Notes: a model not told the origin generated them from the letters alone. A stretch of 64,000 nt of DNA from Flagellimonas spongiicola (GCF_023502425.1 NZ_JAMFMA010000004.1:186001-250000), one strand, 5' to 3'. Positions 15,789 through 25,060 are shown, counted from the first letter of the stretch. Numbers and translations: made by a program.

Positions 15789-18700
15789 TTAAAATGTTAA
15801 ACTCAAGTTGAACAAATAGGATTTCGTGGATGGATTTGTATAATAATCCAATCCTCTTGAGTTTCCTACACCTGCGAAATTCTTATCTGGGTCGTTACCG
15901 ATAACATCCGTCCAAAGCACAAGGTTTCTACCAGTAAAGCTTAAGCTTAAATCAGAAAGTTTTAGCTTGTCAAGAATTTTAGGGCCCAACGAATAGGTTA
16001 AGGTCAGTTCCCTTAATCTGGTCCATGTAGCATCTTGAAGCCAAAGCTCGCTAAAGCCTCTGTTCCCAGCCCCATTACCACGGTACCAGTTTTGTTCCAA
16101 GAGTACGGGACCAGCTCCAAAATCAAACAAATTTCCACGAACAACATCGCCGGAGGTGTAAGTTGCGCCGGTAACATCTACAATTCCGTCTGAAGGAATG
16201 GTAACTTTGTTTCCGGATTCCCTACTAAAACCTCTTTGGCTGTTGATTTGACGGGTCATATCATAAAAATCTCCACCTTGCGAGTGTTCAAAAAGCACAT
16301 TTAGTGAAACATTCTTGAAGCCGAGGTTAAAACCAAGACCTCCGGTCCAATCAGGATTTGGGTCACCAATAACATCGTATTCTGGTGTACCTACCGGAAA
16401 TCCATTTTCATCCAATTGAATACTTCCATCTGCATTTCTTGGAAGTTTACCGCCGAAAATAGCTCCCATTTGATAACCTACCGCTGCTACTGAATCTCCA
16501 GTACCAAAACCGGTCAATCGTTGTACATCGGCGCCTGCCAAGCTTGTAACTTCATTTTTGTTGGTAGCAAAGTTTCCATAGGGCGTAAACGTCCAGTGTT
16601 CATTGCTGCCCAAAAGGTTTGCACTGAATTCAAATTCAAATCCGCGATTTTCCATGCTGGCACCATTGGTATAGATGCTTGAAAAACCACTTGAAGGTGC
16701 TCTATCCAAAGTCAGTAAGATATCTTCTATTTCGTTGGTGTAATAGGTAAAGCTGGTATTCAGCATATTGTTGAAAAACCTAAATTCCAATCCACCTTCG
16801 ATTTCAGTCTTTATTTCTGGTTTTAGGTTGCTATTACCTAGTCTATTATCCAATCTAAATCCACCACCATGATTGATGGAAGAGAGGTTTCCGAAAATTC
16901 CATTGCTATAGGTAAAATCACCCTCATAGTTGGTAGCGCTTCTGTAGATATCAGGTTGAATACCCACCTTACCCCAGCTTAATCGGGCTTTGGCGAAACT
17001 TATGAAGCTATCTTCCGGAAAGAAATCCGCATTTGAGAACTGCCATGCTACGCTTGCTGAAGGATAAAAAAATGGGTCCTTGATAGTGGATGCTGCCTCT
17101 ACTGTTCCTGACAAGTCTACATACAATTGATCGTAGATTCCAAAGTTTGCCGTGGCAAATCCTCTATTGGATCTTCTATGACTTATAAAATTATCACCTT
17201 GGATAATCCTGGAATTCGTCAATGAATAGATTTCCTCATTAACAATGAAATCGCTACCAACAATAGTTTCCCTATTGAATTTTCTGTCGTTAATGTTCCA
17301 TCCTAGAATAAATGATGATGTAATATCATCTGCTAAGTTGGTATCGTACTTTGCAATGGCATCAAAATTCAATTCAGTAGCGCCTAAACTTTCAAATGTC
17401 AAGTTACCTTCAAGCCTGGGAATCAAACCTGTTCTTGCAGAACCCCTAGGATATAAGTAAGTCCTGTCGTCACTATAGGTATCAACACCACCACGTAACT
17501 TAATATTCAAACCGTCAACAGGGAAAACATCAAGCTCTGCCGAATAGATGTGGCGGTTTACAATGTTTGGTGCTTTTTGCTTATCCGTAGTCCATCTTGG
17601 GTTGTTGTAAAATGGTCTTTCAGACGCACCAATTGGATTTCTATAAGATCTATGCCTACCACTAAACTCGGCTCCTGTGTCGCTTACGTAGGTTCCCGTA
17701 AAGTCTTCTATATTAAAGTCAGAAATGTTGCGATAGAACCCTAATAATAAACCTGCGGTATTTGAGTTTTGTTGGATTCTGTTAGCACTAATTCTTGAGT
17801 ACTTTCCTTTCAATTTTAAATTGATGTATTCATTGAAACGATGAGAAGCACTAAGATTTACAGTATGTCTGCGGTAATCGTTATTTCGTATGATACCTTC
17901 TTGATCCGTATTGCCTAAACTGAAGAAAATGTTACTTTTCTCATCGCCTCCACTAACGCTTACTGATTGCTCCAATAAAACACCAGTTCTAAAAACCTGA
18001 TCAAAGTTTTCATCCAAGAAGGTTTCCCTAGAATTCTTACCACCATGTAAGTTATCTGTGGTCCCATCAGCAATCGGGTAATAGGTGCGCCCAGTTTGAT
18101 CACCTATAAAAAAGCCACCTGAGGTATCAAAGTCATCCTCACCGCCGCTTCTAGTCGATATTTCATCACCCCAACCATGAATGTATCCAAACCGGAACCT
18201 TCCATCAAGTCCTTGACCGTAATTATTCTGCAATGGTGCAATGGCATTGACTTCATCCAAAGAAAGTGTGGTTTTAAGACTTACACGAAAACCTCTACGT
18301 CCGGATTTGGTGGTTATAATTACAACACCATTGGATGCACGAGATCCCCAGAGGGCAGCAGCAGAAGCACCCTTAAGTACTTGTAGCGATTCTATATCAT
18401 TAGGATTGATGTCGTTTAGACGTGACTGCTGCGAGGTACCATTTCCTGTGGCACTACTTGCTCCACCTTGTGTACTACTATTGCTAATTGGAATCCCATC
18501 TACAATAATAAGCGGTTGTGTACTACCAAATATGGTATTAGCTCCACGAATCCTGATATTGGAACCAGCCCCTGGGTCACCGTTGGAACGCGTTATGTTC
18601 ACACCTGCCATTTTTCCTTGGATGGCATTAGCAATCGTAGTCTCCCCTGATCGAACCAATGCTTCGGGTTTTACCGTTGAAACAGCTGTGCCAAGTTTAT

Positions 18701-19382
18701 CGGTACGTACTTCAAAACCTAATGCCGTTACTACTACTTCTTCCAAAGCCTGAGCATCTTCCTTTAAAACAACATTAATTGTGGATTGACCGTTTACAGG
18801 TACTTCCATGGTGGTATATCCTATATAGCTAACTACCAATATTGCATTGGCATCTGAAACTTCAATAGTATAGTTTCCATCAAAATCTGTAGTAGTTCCT
18901 GTTGTTGTGCCTTTCACTACTATACTTGCTCCGGGTAAGGGCCCTGTGTCATCTGAAACGGTTCCAGAAACTGAACTTTGTGCTACAGGTTTGTCATCTA
19001 TAACAATGGAAGGGTTTTGTTTTTTCAGTACTACTTGTCGACCCTTAATGTAGTAGGTTATGCGTTTACCTTTAAAATAACGGTCAAGCGTATTCTCCAG
19101 GGTCAGATTTTTAATTTTATAATCAGACTTACCATTGTTTAGCGTGGGTAAGAGATCATCTCCATACATAAAGACAAACTCACTCTGATTTTCAATGCCT
19201 TCGATCATTTCCAGTAAGGTGGCATCTTTGAGGTCCAACCTTAGCTTGGTCTTCTGAGCATAAGCATCCGTAAAGGAATAAAGCGTGAAGAGAAGTAAAA
19301 AGAGCGTAAGGTACTTCATCACCTGTTTGGTTTTATCCATAAAATCACGCAAGTGATGATATGGAAATAGGTTTTTTTCCAT
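15789..19382 (-). CDS. susC: SusC/RagA TonB-dependent transporter with STN signalling domain
   Basis: The ATG at 19382 gives 1197 residues with the usual flavobacterial SusC start (MEKN...FPYHH, then a hydrophobic signal ending AYAQ); the frame also opens 27 bases earlier. Domains in order: STN domain (about 45-115, LDLKDATLLEMIEGIENQSE), a CarboxypepD_reg-like beta domain (about 140-220, VSGTVSDDTGPLPGA), the plug (about 230-360, with AIQGKMAGVNI and IRIRGANTI), then the beta-barrel to the final LSLTF. The STN domain contacts a FecR anti-sigma, and fecR lies just upstream, so substrate sensing probably controls the locus. The imported substrate is probably a peptide or glutamyl oligomer. Confidence 0.96.
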   Translation of the reverse strand: MEKNLFPYHHLRDFMDKTKQVMKYLTLFLLLFTLYSFTDAYAQKTKLRLDLKDATLLEMIEGIENQSEFVFMYGDDLLPTLNNGKSDYKIKNLTLENTLDRYFKGKRITYYIKGRQVVLKKQNPSIVIDDKPVAQSSVSGTVSDDTGPLPGASIVVKGTTTGTTTDFDGNYTIEVSDANAILVVSYIGYTTMEVPVNGQSTINVVLKEDAQALEEVVVTALGFEVRTDKLGTAVSTVKPEALVRSGETTIANAIQGKMAGVNITRSNGDPGAGSNIRIRGANTIFGSTQPLIIVDGIPISNSSTQGGASSATGNGTSQQSRLNDINPNDIESLQVLKGASAAALWGSRASNGVVIITTKSGRRGFRVSLKTTLSLDEVNAIAPLQNNYGQGLDGRFRFGYIHGWGDEISTRSGGEDDFDTSGGFFIGDQTGRTYYPIADGTTDNLHGGKNSRETFLDENFDQVFRTGVLLEQSVSVSGGDEKSNIFFSLGNTDQEGIIRNNDYRRHTVNLSASHRFNEYINLKLKGKYSRISANRIQQNSNTAGLLLGFYRNISDFNIEDFTGTYVSDTGAEFSGRHRSYRNPIGASERPFYNNPRWTTDKQKAPNIVNRHIYSAELDVFPVDGLNIKLRGGVDTYSDDRTYLYPRGSARTGLIPRLEGNLTFESLGATELNFDAIAKYDTNLADDITSSFILGWNINDRKFNRETIVGSDFIVNEEIYSLTNSRIIQGDNFISHRRSNRGFATANFGIYDQLYVDLSGTVEAASTIKDPFFYPSASVAWQFSNADFFPEDSFISFAKARLSWGKVGIQPDIYRSATNYEGDFTYSNGIFGNLSSINHGGGFRLDNRLGNSNLKPEIKTEIEGGLEFRFFNNMLNTSFTYYTNEIEDILLTLDRAPSSGFSSIYTNGASMENRGFEFEFSANLLGSNEHWTFTPYGNFATNKNEVTSLAGADVQRLTGFGTGDSVAAVGYQMGAIFGGKLPRNADGSIQLDENGFPVGTPEYDVIGDPNPDWTGGLGFNLGFKNVSLNVLFEHSQGGDFYDMTRQINSQRGFSRESGNKVTIPSDGIVDVTGATYTSGDVVRGNLFDFGAGPVLLEQNWYRGNGAGNRGFSELWLQDATWTRLRELTLTYSLGPKILDKLKLSDLSLSFTGRNLVLWTDVIGNDPDKNFAGVGNSRGLDYYTNPSTKSYLFNLSLTF

Positions 19383-19411
19383 AATTTTAGTTAGTTGTTT
19401 GTTAAACAATC

Positions 19412-19461
19412 CCTGTATTTATACAGGCTTACCGCCAAGGCATGCTGCGAACATGCCTTGG
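19412..19461. promoter_or_regulatory. Two inverted repeats between fecR and susC
   Basis: A perfect 10-bp stem, CCAAGGCATG (19435-19444) with CATGCCTTGG (19452-19461), starts 4 bases after the fecR stop. A second stem, CCTGTA-TTTA-TACAGG (19412-19427), follows towards susC. For susC-directed transcription the first stem lacks a downstream T run; the T run lies on the other side (19462-19467), as for a plus-strand terminator. The pair may protect the susC message 5' end, attenuate read-through from fecR, or bind a regulator. Confidence 0.5.
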
Positions 19462-19465
19462 TTTT

Positions 19466-20680
19466 TTATTTGAAAATCAATAGTTCATTGTTTTCAGTTT
19501 TTTCATATGATATTGAAGCTGTGATTGCTAAATTTTCCATTATTGTTTCAAGAGATTCATTTAGATCCAGCTTTCCTGTAAGTTTAAAGGTTCCATCTAC
19601 ATTATCAGCTAATCGGATTTCAACATTGTAATAGGCCGAAATCCTGCTTGTAATTTCATTGAGTGTCTCGCTGTTGAACAGCAATAATCCATCTATCCAC
19701 GCGGTGTAATAGTCTGTATTGACTTTTCTTTGATCCACTACGGTTTTTGAAGAAACATTCCATTCAGCAAGTTGACCTGGTTTCATCACCGTATGTTCAT
19801 CTTTTTTGAAAAGGGATTTTTTACTTTGATCTCTTAAATGAACTTCACCTTCGGTGAGCACGGTAGTTACGGAATTATGCCTGTCATACGAGTTTACATT
19901 GAATTTGGTCCCCACGGCCTGAACCAATAAATCCTCATCCTTTAACAACCGGACTATAAACGGACTGTTCTTGTTGGATTCCACTTCAAAAAAAGCTTCA
20001 CCTCCTAAATACACTTCTCTAGTTGATTTGGTGAATTTTGATGGGAATACCAATCTTGAACCTGAATTTAAATGAACGATGGAACCGTCACTCAATGTTA
20101 GTTTGCTGTGCTTGCCAAATGGAACGATCAATTGGTTCATTGCAACATCATCATTCTTACTTGCTTTGGAAATCGCAATTGTATCCTTCCTGTTGATTAC
20201 CAATGTTGACCCTTCATTATAGTTTACATCTGATTTTTTATCCTCTATAATGATTTCTTTATCGTCTGATAGGACCAACTTTGTATCGGAAGCTGAATCA
20301 ACAGAAACTTGCAATAAGCTTTCTATTTCTGCATTGGGTTCGTTTACTGTTTCCTTGGTCAGATAAAAACCAATGCCAAAAACTATAATGGCTACGGCGG
20401 CATATTTAAATATGTTGAGATAGATTGGTCCTCTGCTGACTTTATTAGGTTGAATTTTGGAGTATATCAATCCTAAAATTTCTTGCTTTTCGTTCGCCGT
20501 CAGTACTTTGTCTTTGGTTTTAAACAAAGACAGATACTCTTTCAATAAAAGGATTTTGGCTTTTTCTGATGGATTTTGCTTAATGAACTTTTCCCAGTAC
20601 TTAGTTTTTTCTTCGGTAGGATTAGCTATCCAATCCACGAATTTTGCATCATCCAAGTATTTTGCAAATCCTTTTAGCAT
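19466..20680 (-). CDS. fecR: FecR-family anti-sigma factor
   Basis: A 404-residue protein. The N-terminal ~85 residues are cytoplasmic and would hold the sigma factor. A single membrane span lies near residues 88-107 (IFKYAAVAIIVFGIGFYL). The FecR domain (about 185-285, PFGKHSKLTLSDGSIVHLNSGSRLVFP) and a C-terminal DUF4974 secretin-like domain (about 325-400) are periplasmic. It would relay occupancy of the STN-bearing SusC to the ECF sigma factor encoded just upstream, separated by 146 bases. Gene order sigma-fecR-susC-susD is the classic Bacteroidota arrangement. Confidence 0.95.
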   Translation of the reverse strand: MLKGFAKYLDDAKFVDWIANPTEEKTKYWEKFIKQNPSEKAKILLLKEYLSLFKTKDKVLTANEKQEILGLIYSKIQPNKVSRGPIYLNIFKYAAVAIIVFGIGFYLTKETVNEPNAEIESLLQVSVDSASDTKLVLSDDKEIIIEDKKSDVNYNEGSTLVINRKDTIAISKASKNDDVAMNQLIVPFGKHSKLTLSDGSIVHLNSGSRLVFPSKFTKSTREVYLGGEAFFEVESNKNSPFIVRLLKDEDLLVQAVGTKFNVNSYDRHNSVTTVLTEGEVHLRDQSKKSLFKKDEHTVMKPGQLAEWNVSSKTVVDQRKVNTDYYTAWIDGLLLFNSETLNEITSRISAYYNVEIRLADNVDGTFKLTGKLDLNESLETIMENLAITASISYEKTENNELLIFK

Positions 20681-20826
20681 ATTGACCGTTTAGTATAAAA
20701 GGACAACAGGTGCTCATTTGTGGACACATTTTTTCACTTTTTTCACAAAAAAATAGTTAAAACACTACAAAACAGCTAGTTGTAACTTTGTTTTATTTGG
20801 TTTGAATTTGAAATTCTGGAGTAGAT

Positions 20827-21423
20827 TCAGGGAATGGAAAGGGCGGAATAAAACAAGATGATGCTTTTGTAATCATCAAAAATTTCACTGTTTCGCAATT
20901 TTTTGATAGAACGGTAGACCTGTTTTCGAACTGAATTATGGTCAATCCCTACCATTTCGGCAATTTCGGTGTACTCCATTCCGGTAGTGAAACGCAAATA
21001 CATGATTTCCCGTTGTTTTGATGACAAAGAACCTAATGCTTTTTTGATGAGGCGTTGCTTTTTCTCATCAATTTCAGAGATGATTTTTTTATCCTCAAAA
21101 TTATAAGGGGTTTTGAATTTTAATTCTGAGAACTCATCAATATTGGATTTCTTTTTCTCTTTTTTCTGACGCTTATAAATTTGATGTTTAAGCGCCTTAA
21201 GGACATAGTATTTGATATTTTGGGGATTGGAAAGCACTTGGCGGCGCTCATATATATCTACAAAAACCTGTTGGATGCAGTCTTTGACGAGCTCTTTGTT
21301 TGAATTTAATTTAAGACCGTAAGCATACATGTCGTCAATACAATAGTTGTATACCGACTCAAATGCTTGCTTGCTACCATTTTTAAACTCTGACCAAACT
21401 CTTTCTTGATCCATACCTCCCAT
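20827..21423 (-). CDS. ECF RNA polymerase sigma factor (FecI/sigma-70 like)
   Basis: A 198-residue protein of usual length. Sigma region 2 is at about 20-85 (VKDCIQQVFVDIYERR) and region 4 at about 130-180 (LSSKQREIMYLRFTTGMEYTEIAEMVGIDHNSVRKQVYRSIKKLR), with a clear helix-turn-helix. A second ATG three codons in (21414) is an equally possible start. It is followed by fecR and susCD, so it probably activates the susC promoter when released by its anti-sigma partner. It is itself preceded by an exact TAnnTTTG box, so housekeeping sigma probably transcribes it. Confidence 0.94.
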   Translation of the reverse strand: MGGMDQERVWSEFKNGSKQAFESVYNYCIDDMYAYGLKLNSNKELVKDCIQQVFVDIYERRQVLSNPQNIKYYVLKALKHQIYKRQKKEKKKSNIDEFSELKFKTPYNFEDKKIISEIDEKKQRLIKKALGSLSSKQREIMYLRFTTGMEYTEIAEMVGIDHNSVRKQVYRSIKKLRNSEIFDDYKSIILFYSALSIP

Positions 21424-21472
21424 GAGGTGGCTTTATCGGCTAGTGCATGAATAGTTGAAGTACCACCTTTAA

Positions 21473-21480
21473 CAAACATA
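21473..21480 (-). promoter_or_regulatory. Possible -7 promoter box for the sigma factor gene
   Basis: On the minus strand the bases read TATGTTTG, an exact match to TAnnTTTG, about 50 bases ahead of the sigma factor start. No clear TTG -33 element is seen at the standard distance, so this is a partial match. Confidence 0.45.
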
Positions 21481-21550
21481 TAAAATTATTTTAACCTTAT
21501 ATGGTTCAGGGATAATGGCATTTCTTTTACTTTGAAATCAAATTTTGAGT

Positions 21551-22288
21551 TTATCGAAGCACCAAATTTTTATTAGAATGAACCGATTTTTTATCGATAT
21601 CGGGATTCCCTTTGCAGTATATCACTCTTGTCCCTTCAAGTCGCACAAATAGTGAATTTTTTACTGCTATTCGTGCAATTCCACTGCCGTTAGCTGAGCT
21701 TTTGGTTTTCACAATACCTTTATTTGCATTCAAATGGTAGGCCATAATATCTGCATGATCAGCAAGCGTCAAATCAAATAATTTAGTACTTCCGGCCAGT
21801 TTTACATTTGCGGCATGCTCCATTAGAAGCTTTAAACTATCTGCCTCAATTCTGAGCACCACTTCTGAGCTACCAGTTGCCTGGATTAAGATATTATCAG
21901 ACTGAACTATTTCTTTGCTCATCACCGTTGCTGCATTCTCAATTCGAATTTCAGTCAGTTGCGTGTAAGTCAGATAAATATCCTTTTTCCTTTCACCAGA
22001 AATGGAATCATCGGAATTGATAAAAAGTGTGTTATCAATAACCTGCATTTCAATTTTATCTACAATGTTTTCATCAGCTACAAGTCGCGCACTTTCACTG
22101 TCACCTCGCACAAGATGAACATTCGCAATACCAGAAACGCGCAACTTATTGTAGGGTTCCAATTGGAGATTAATTTCTGATACCCAAAGGGAATTCCAAG
22201 CATAGATACCCAGGGCAATCAACCCAAACACGCTTAAGGACAATGTGTAGGTGTTCAATTTGAAACTTCTTGATTTGGTAGTTTCCAT
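21551..22288 (-). CDS. GIN-domain (DUF2807) putative adhesin-head protein
   Basis: A 245-residue protein with one N-terminal hydrophobic segment (about 14-32, YTLSLSVFGLIALGIYAW). The rest is a right-handed beta-helix-like GIN/DUF2807 domain: repeated short strands such as YNKLRVSGIANVHLVRGD, LFINSDD, QATGSSEVVLRIEADSLKLLMEHAANVKLAGS. Such domains are frequent in Bacteroidota cell-surface or periplasmic proteins; their role is unknown, perhaps adhesion or sensing. It overlaps the end of the S33 peptidase gene by 34 bases in another frame, so they are co-transcribed. Confidence 0.82.
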   Translation of the reverse strand: METTKSRSFKLNTYTLSLSVFGLIALGIYAWNSLWVSEINLQLEPYNKLRVSGIANVHLVRGDSESARLVADENIVDKIEMQVIDNTLFINSDDSISGERKKDIYLTYTQLTEIRIENAATVMSKEIVQSDNILIQATGSSEVVLRIEADSLKLLMEHAANVKLAGSTKLFDLTLADHADIMAYHLNANKGIVKTKSSANGSGIARIAVKNSLFVRLEGTRVIYCKGNPDIDKKSVHSNKNLVLR

Positions 22289-23724
22289 TTTGGCATTGGT
22301 ATATTAATTGTCTGGGATTCAATTTCATCACCATTTAAAAAGCGCAACATCAATGCTTTAACTTTTGGAGTGGATAAAAATAAATCATGTCCGGCTCCAT
22401 CTATGATTACATGTCTCCCATTTTTAAATTTATGGATAATTTCGGCCGCAGCAGGCAGATAGGTTCTACCATCTAATGTACCACTGAAAAATAGGGCTGA
22501 AACGTCTGATTTAGGATTTTTTCTAAAGACATTCCCTAAGTCATCAATGGCCAATTCTTCGCCAATTTGAGGAAAGGGAAAGTTGGTGGTCGCACCAAGA
22601 AGTGCATTCTTTTTTTCTTTTTGAATGCGTTTGGCTCTTTTCGAAGATATGCCTGAAGCAACTTCCATCGCCAAAGGCATTAATCGACTTAGACTTCTTC
22701 CCATGAATTGCTTTAATTGAGTAACCTTTGGAGCCACTTCAGAGTAATCCCCATGTTTCATCTGATAAAAAATATAGGGCAGGTTTTTGGACTGCTCAGG
22801 ATTTTTAAGGTAGAAAAAGGACGTAACCAATTGTAAGTCAAACTTACTTATGGTCACCTTATGCGTTTTTGCTGTTCGCCTATTTTTGAATTCTGCGACT
22901 ACGGGTTCTTTTTCCAATGCATCAAAAACCTCATTCATCATACCTAAAACATTAGGATAGTACTTAGCAGCACTAGGGTCTGCTTTTACTTTATTGGCCA
23001 AGTACGCTAAAAATTGCTGGTTGTATTTGGGTCTTTTAATTGTCTGGTTCAACCCTTCTAAACTTGCTAAAACAACATGTTCAACGTTGTTGGGATATTG
23101 TTTTATATAGGCGAGCGCCAAATGTGATCCATAACTTATTCCCCAAAGGTTTAACTTTTCCACTCCCAATTCCAATCGAAGTTGCTCCAAGTCGTTTGCA
23201 TTTTCAATAGTATTATAAGCAGAAACATCAACGTTATGAGAAACCCAATAGTCTAGACAAGTATTGGCATTTGCCTTTAGTTTTTTAAGATAAGAATGTT
23301 CATCGCCCACCTGTTCCAAGGGGAATGAAACAGATACCTCACAATTTGGAATGCTATTGGATTCACCTGTTCCCCGTTGGTCAAAGGCAATGACATCGGC
23401 TACTCCGCGCAACGCCATAAATAAGTCAAATCGCTCCCCTTGTGCAGTTCGTATGCCACTACCACCAGGTCCTCCTGCGAGATAGATGATAGGATATCCG
23501 GGATTTGGATTTGTTGATTTAAAACGAACGAATTTTAGTTCTATCTCCCTAGAATTTTGATTAGTTCTATTTTCCTTTACTACAAAGCTTCCCTTTTCCG
23601 AATCTACTTTATGACCTTCTCGATTTTTAAAAGTCCAAGGTGTTATTTCTAGGGTGTTTTGAGCATTGCAAATACCGTTGATTACAAATACGACTGCGAT
23701 AATAAGTTGTTTTCCTAAATTCAT
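22255..23724 (-). CDS. Exported S33-family alpha/beta-hydrolase peptidase
   Basis: The ATG at 23724 gives 489 residues with a signal peptide (MNLGKQLIIAVVFVINGICNAQ); a 17-codon upstream extension is less likely. It shows LAGGPGGSG (oxyanion-hole motif of proline iminopeptidases), the nucleophile elbow GISYGS, the acid in GTLDGRT and the base in GAGHDLF, with a C-terminal TAP-like segment. Such enzymes remove N-terminal residues or short peptides. Together with the SusCD locus downstream on the same strand it may finish peptide breakdown. It lies 58 bases after the AraC gene. Confidence 0.88.
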   Translation of the reverse strand: MNLGKQLIIAVVFVINGICNAQNTLEITPWTFKNREGHKVDSEKGSFVVKENRTNQNSREIELKFVRFKSTNPNPGYPIIYLAGGPGGSGIRTAQGERFDLFMALRGVADVIAFDQRGTGESNSIPNCEVSVSFPLEQVGDEHSYLKKLKANANTCLDYWVSHNVDVSAYNTIENANDLEQLRLELGVEKLNLWGISYGSHLALAYIKQYPNNVEHVVLASLEGLNQTIKRPKYNQQFLAYLANKVKADPSAAKYYPNVLGMMNEVFDALEKEPVVAEFKNRRTAKTHKVTISKFDLQLVTSFFYLKNPEQSKNLPYIFYQMKHGDYSEVAPKVTQLKQFMGRSLSRLMPLAMEVASGISSKRAKRIQKEKKNALLGATTNFPFPQIGEELAIDDLGNVFRKNPKSDVSALFFSGTLDGRTYLPAAAEIIHKFKNGRHVIIDGAGHDLFLSTPKVKALMLRFLNGDEIESQTINIPMPKWKLPNQEVSN

Positions 23725-23782
23725 TGGTGATGTATTAAACTTAGGCGCAATATTCTGGATAAAAGAAAAGTACATCGACCGA

Positions 23783-24922
23783 TTAGGTCAACTCGGACAT
23801 TTTCTTAAGGTATTGAGAGGGGGTAAATCCTGTATGTTTTTTAAATGCAGAATTAAATGAAGATTTAGAACTAAAACCACAATCATAGGCTAAGGCAAGA
23901 AAAGTAAGTTGTTGATGTTCCCCATCTGACATTCTTTGAACGAATTCCTCAATCCTATGCGCATTAATAAAATCGTAGAAGTTTTGACCTATTTGTGTAT
24001 TGAGTATTTCAGAGAGTTTATGACGACTCCATTCCAACTGCGTCGCTAGTTGTACCGCGGTCAGTTTGTTGTCTAAATAGGGTTTGTGTTCATTCAAATA
24101 CGTTTTCAGACGCTTCCCATCCTCACCAAGATTTATGATTACCTCATCTTTTACGGTTTTTATTGGTCTATGGGTTGTTTGTATCATAGTTAGTTCTTTC
24201 AATCGGAATGTTTTAAAACTGACCATGTATACCAAGACCGCAAATCCGATATAGAAAATGACTTGATAGTCGTAAATCAAATATTTGTCATATGCTCCTC
24301 TTAATATCAGGATTATGAGTAAAATAAACAATACGATAAAAGCCCAAATCAATTCATGAAGCCACTGTAGTTTAACGCTTTCCAAAGATGCGTAGTCCTG
24401 TTTAAGTCCAATATGATAAGCTTTAACCATGTTCAAGGATTTTAGGCTAAAATGAAGACCTAAACCTATTATACTTAATTGCAATACATGAAAGTATATG
24501 GCATAATTGTCCACACCAATGGAAACTGCCGCCGTAAAATAATCCAAGGATGCTAGCTTATCTTCACCCCCTTTAATAAAAAATGGAGCCAAAATCAGCA
24601 AGTTAAGAATGTATGGTATAGCAAGTTTTAAATCCGTTTTATTGAATTTATTGGCTGGGAATAATAAATACTTGGTGTACAGAAACAATAGCGGACCAAA
24701 TAGGAGGGGAATACCCCAATTTAATCGTAATAAATGTGGGTAATCTGTATAAAATTCCAAAGAGTTAAACGAGTAGAAGAAACAGGTGATACCAATTAGT
24801 AACACTAATATGGAAAGCACCTTACTTGCAACATTATGCTTCTTGTTGAAAAACAATACAAAGAAAAAGAAGAAGCCTTGAATTGCGCCGAGCTTTAATA
24901 CAAAATCAATTGGTTCGGACAT
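23783..24922 (-). CDS. AraC-family regulator with multi-pass membrane domain
   Basis: A 379-residue protein. Residues about 8-240 contain around seven to eight hydrophobic segments; residues about 275-379 form the AraC double HTH (LEWSRHKLSEILNTQ; LALAYDCGFSSKSSFNSAFKKHTGFTPSQYLKK). It is the first gene of the long minus-strand series and precedes an S33 peptidase by 58 bases. It is transcribed divergently from a second membrane AraC gene, with 226 bases between them. The stimulus is unknown. Confidence 0.9.
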   Translation of the reverse strand: MSEPIDFVLKLGAIQGFFFFFVLFFNKKHNVASKVLSILVLLIGITCFFYSFNSLEFYTDYPHLLRLNWGIPLLFGPLLFLYTKYLLFPANKFNKTDLKLAIPYILNLLILAPFFIKGGEDKLASLDYFTAAVSIGVDNYAIYFHVLQLSIIGLGLHFSLKSLNMVKAYHIGLKQDYASLESVKLQWLHELIWAFIVLFILLIILILRGAYDKYLIYDYQVIFYIGFAVLVYMVSFKTFRLKELTMIQTTHRPIKTVKDEVIINLGEDGKRLKTYLNEHKPYLDNKLTAVQLATQLEWSRHKLSEILNTQIGQNFYDFINAHRIEEFVQRMSDGEHQQLTFLALAYDCGFSSKSSFNSAFKKHTGFTPSQYLKKMSELT

Positions 24923-25009
24923 GCCATAAAGATAAAGTGTTGGTATGAATGTTACGATAAAATCGAAAACCTCATTGCCAACAGTTCTTTGATCTATAGT
25001 AGTTTTATT

Positions 25010-25060
25010 CCGATATCGGTTGAAATACTATTGTTTTTTGTTACTGTACGTTTAGATTTG
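25010..25060 (+). promoter_or_regulatory. Promoter with adjacent palindrome, upstream of AraC gene
   Basis: TTG at 25031-25033 and TAGATTTG at 25053-25060 are separated by 19 bases, an excellent match to the Bacteroidota promoter TTG-N19-TAnnTTTG. A perfect 10-bp palindrome CCGATATCGG (25010-25019) lies 11 bases upstream of the -33 element and could be an operator for either divergent AraC gene. The rest of the 226-base divergent gap shows nothing else. Confidence 0.65.

Noticed and set aside
18241..18753. 170-codon plus-strand frame opposite susC
   Set aside because: It overlaps the conserved plug of SusC fully and shows no protein-like pattern.
20783..20790. TAACTTTG box on the plus strand
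   Set aside because: No plus-strand gene follows and there is no TTG at -33; likely a chance match in AT-rich DNA.
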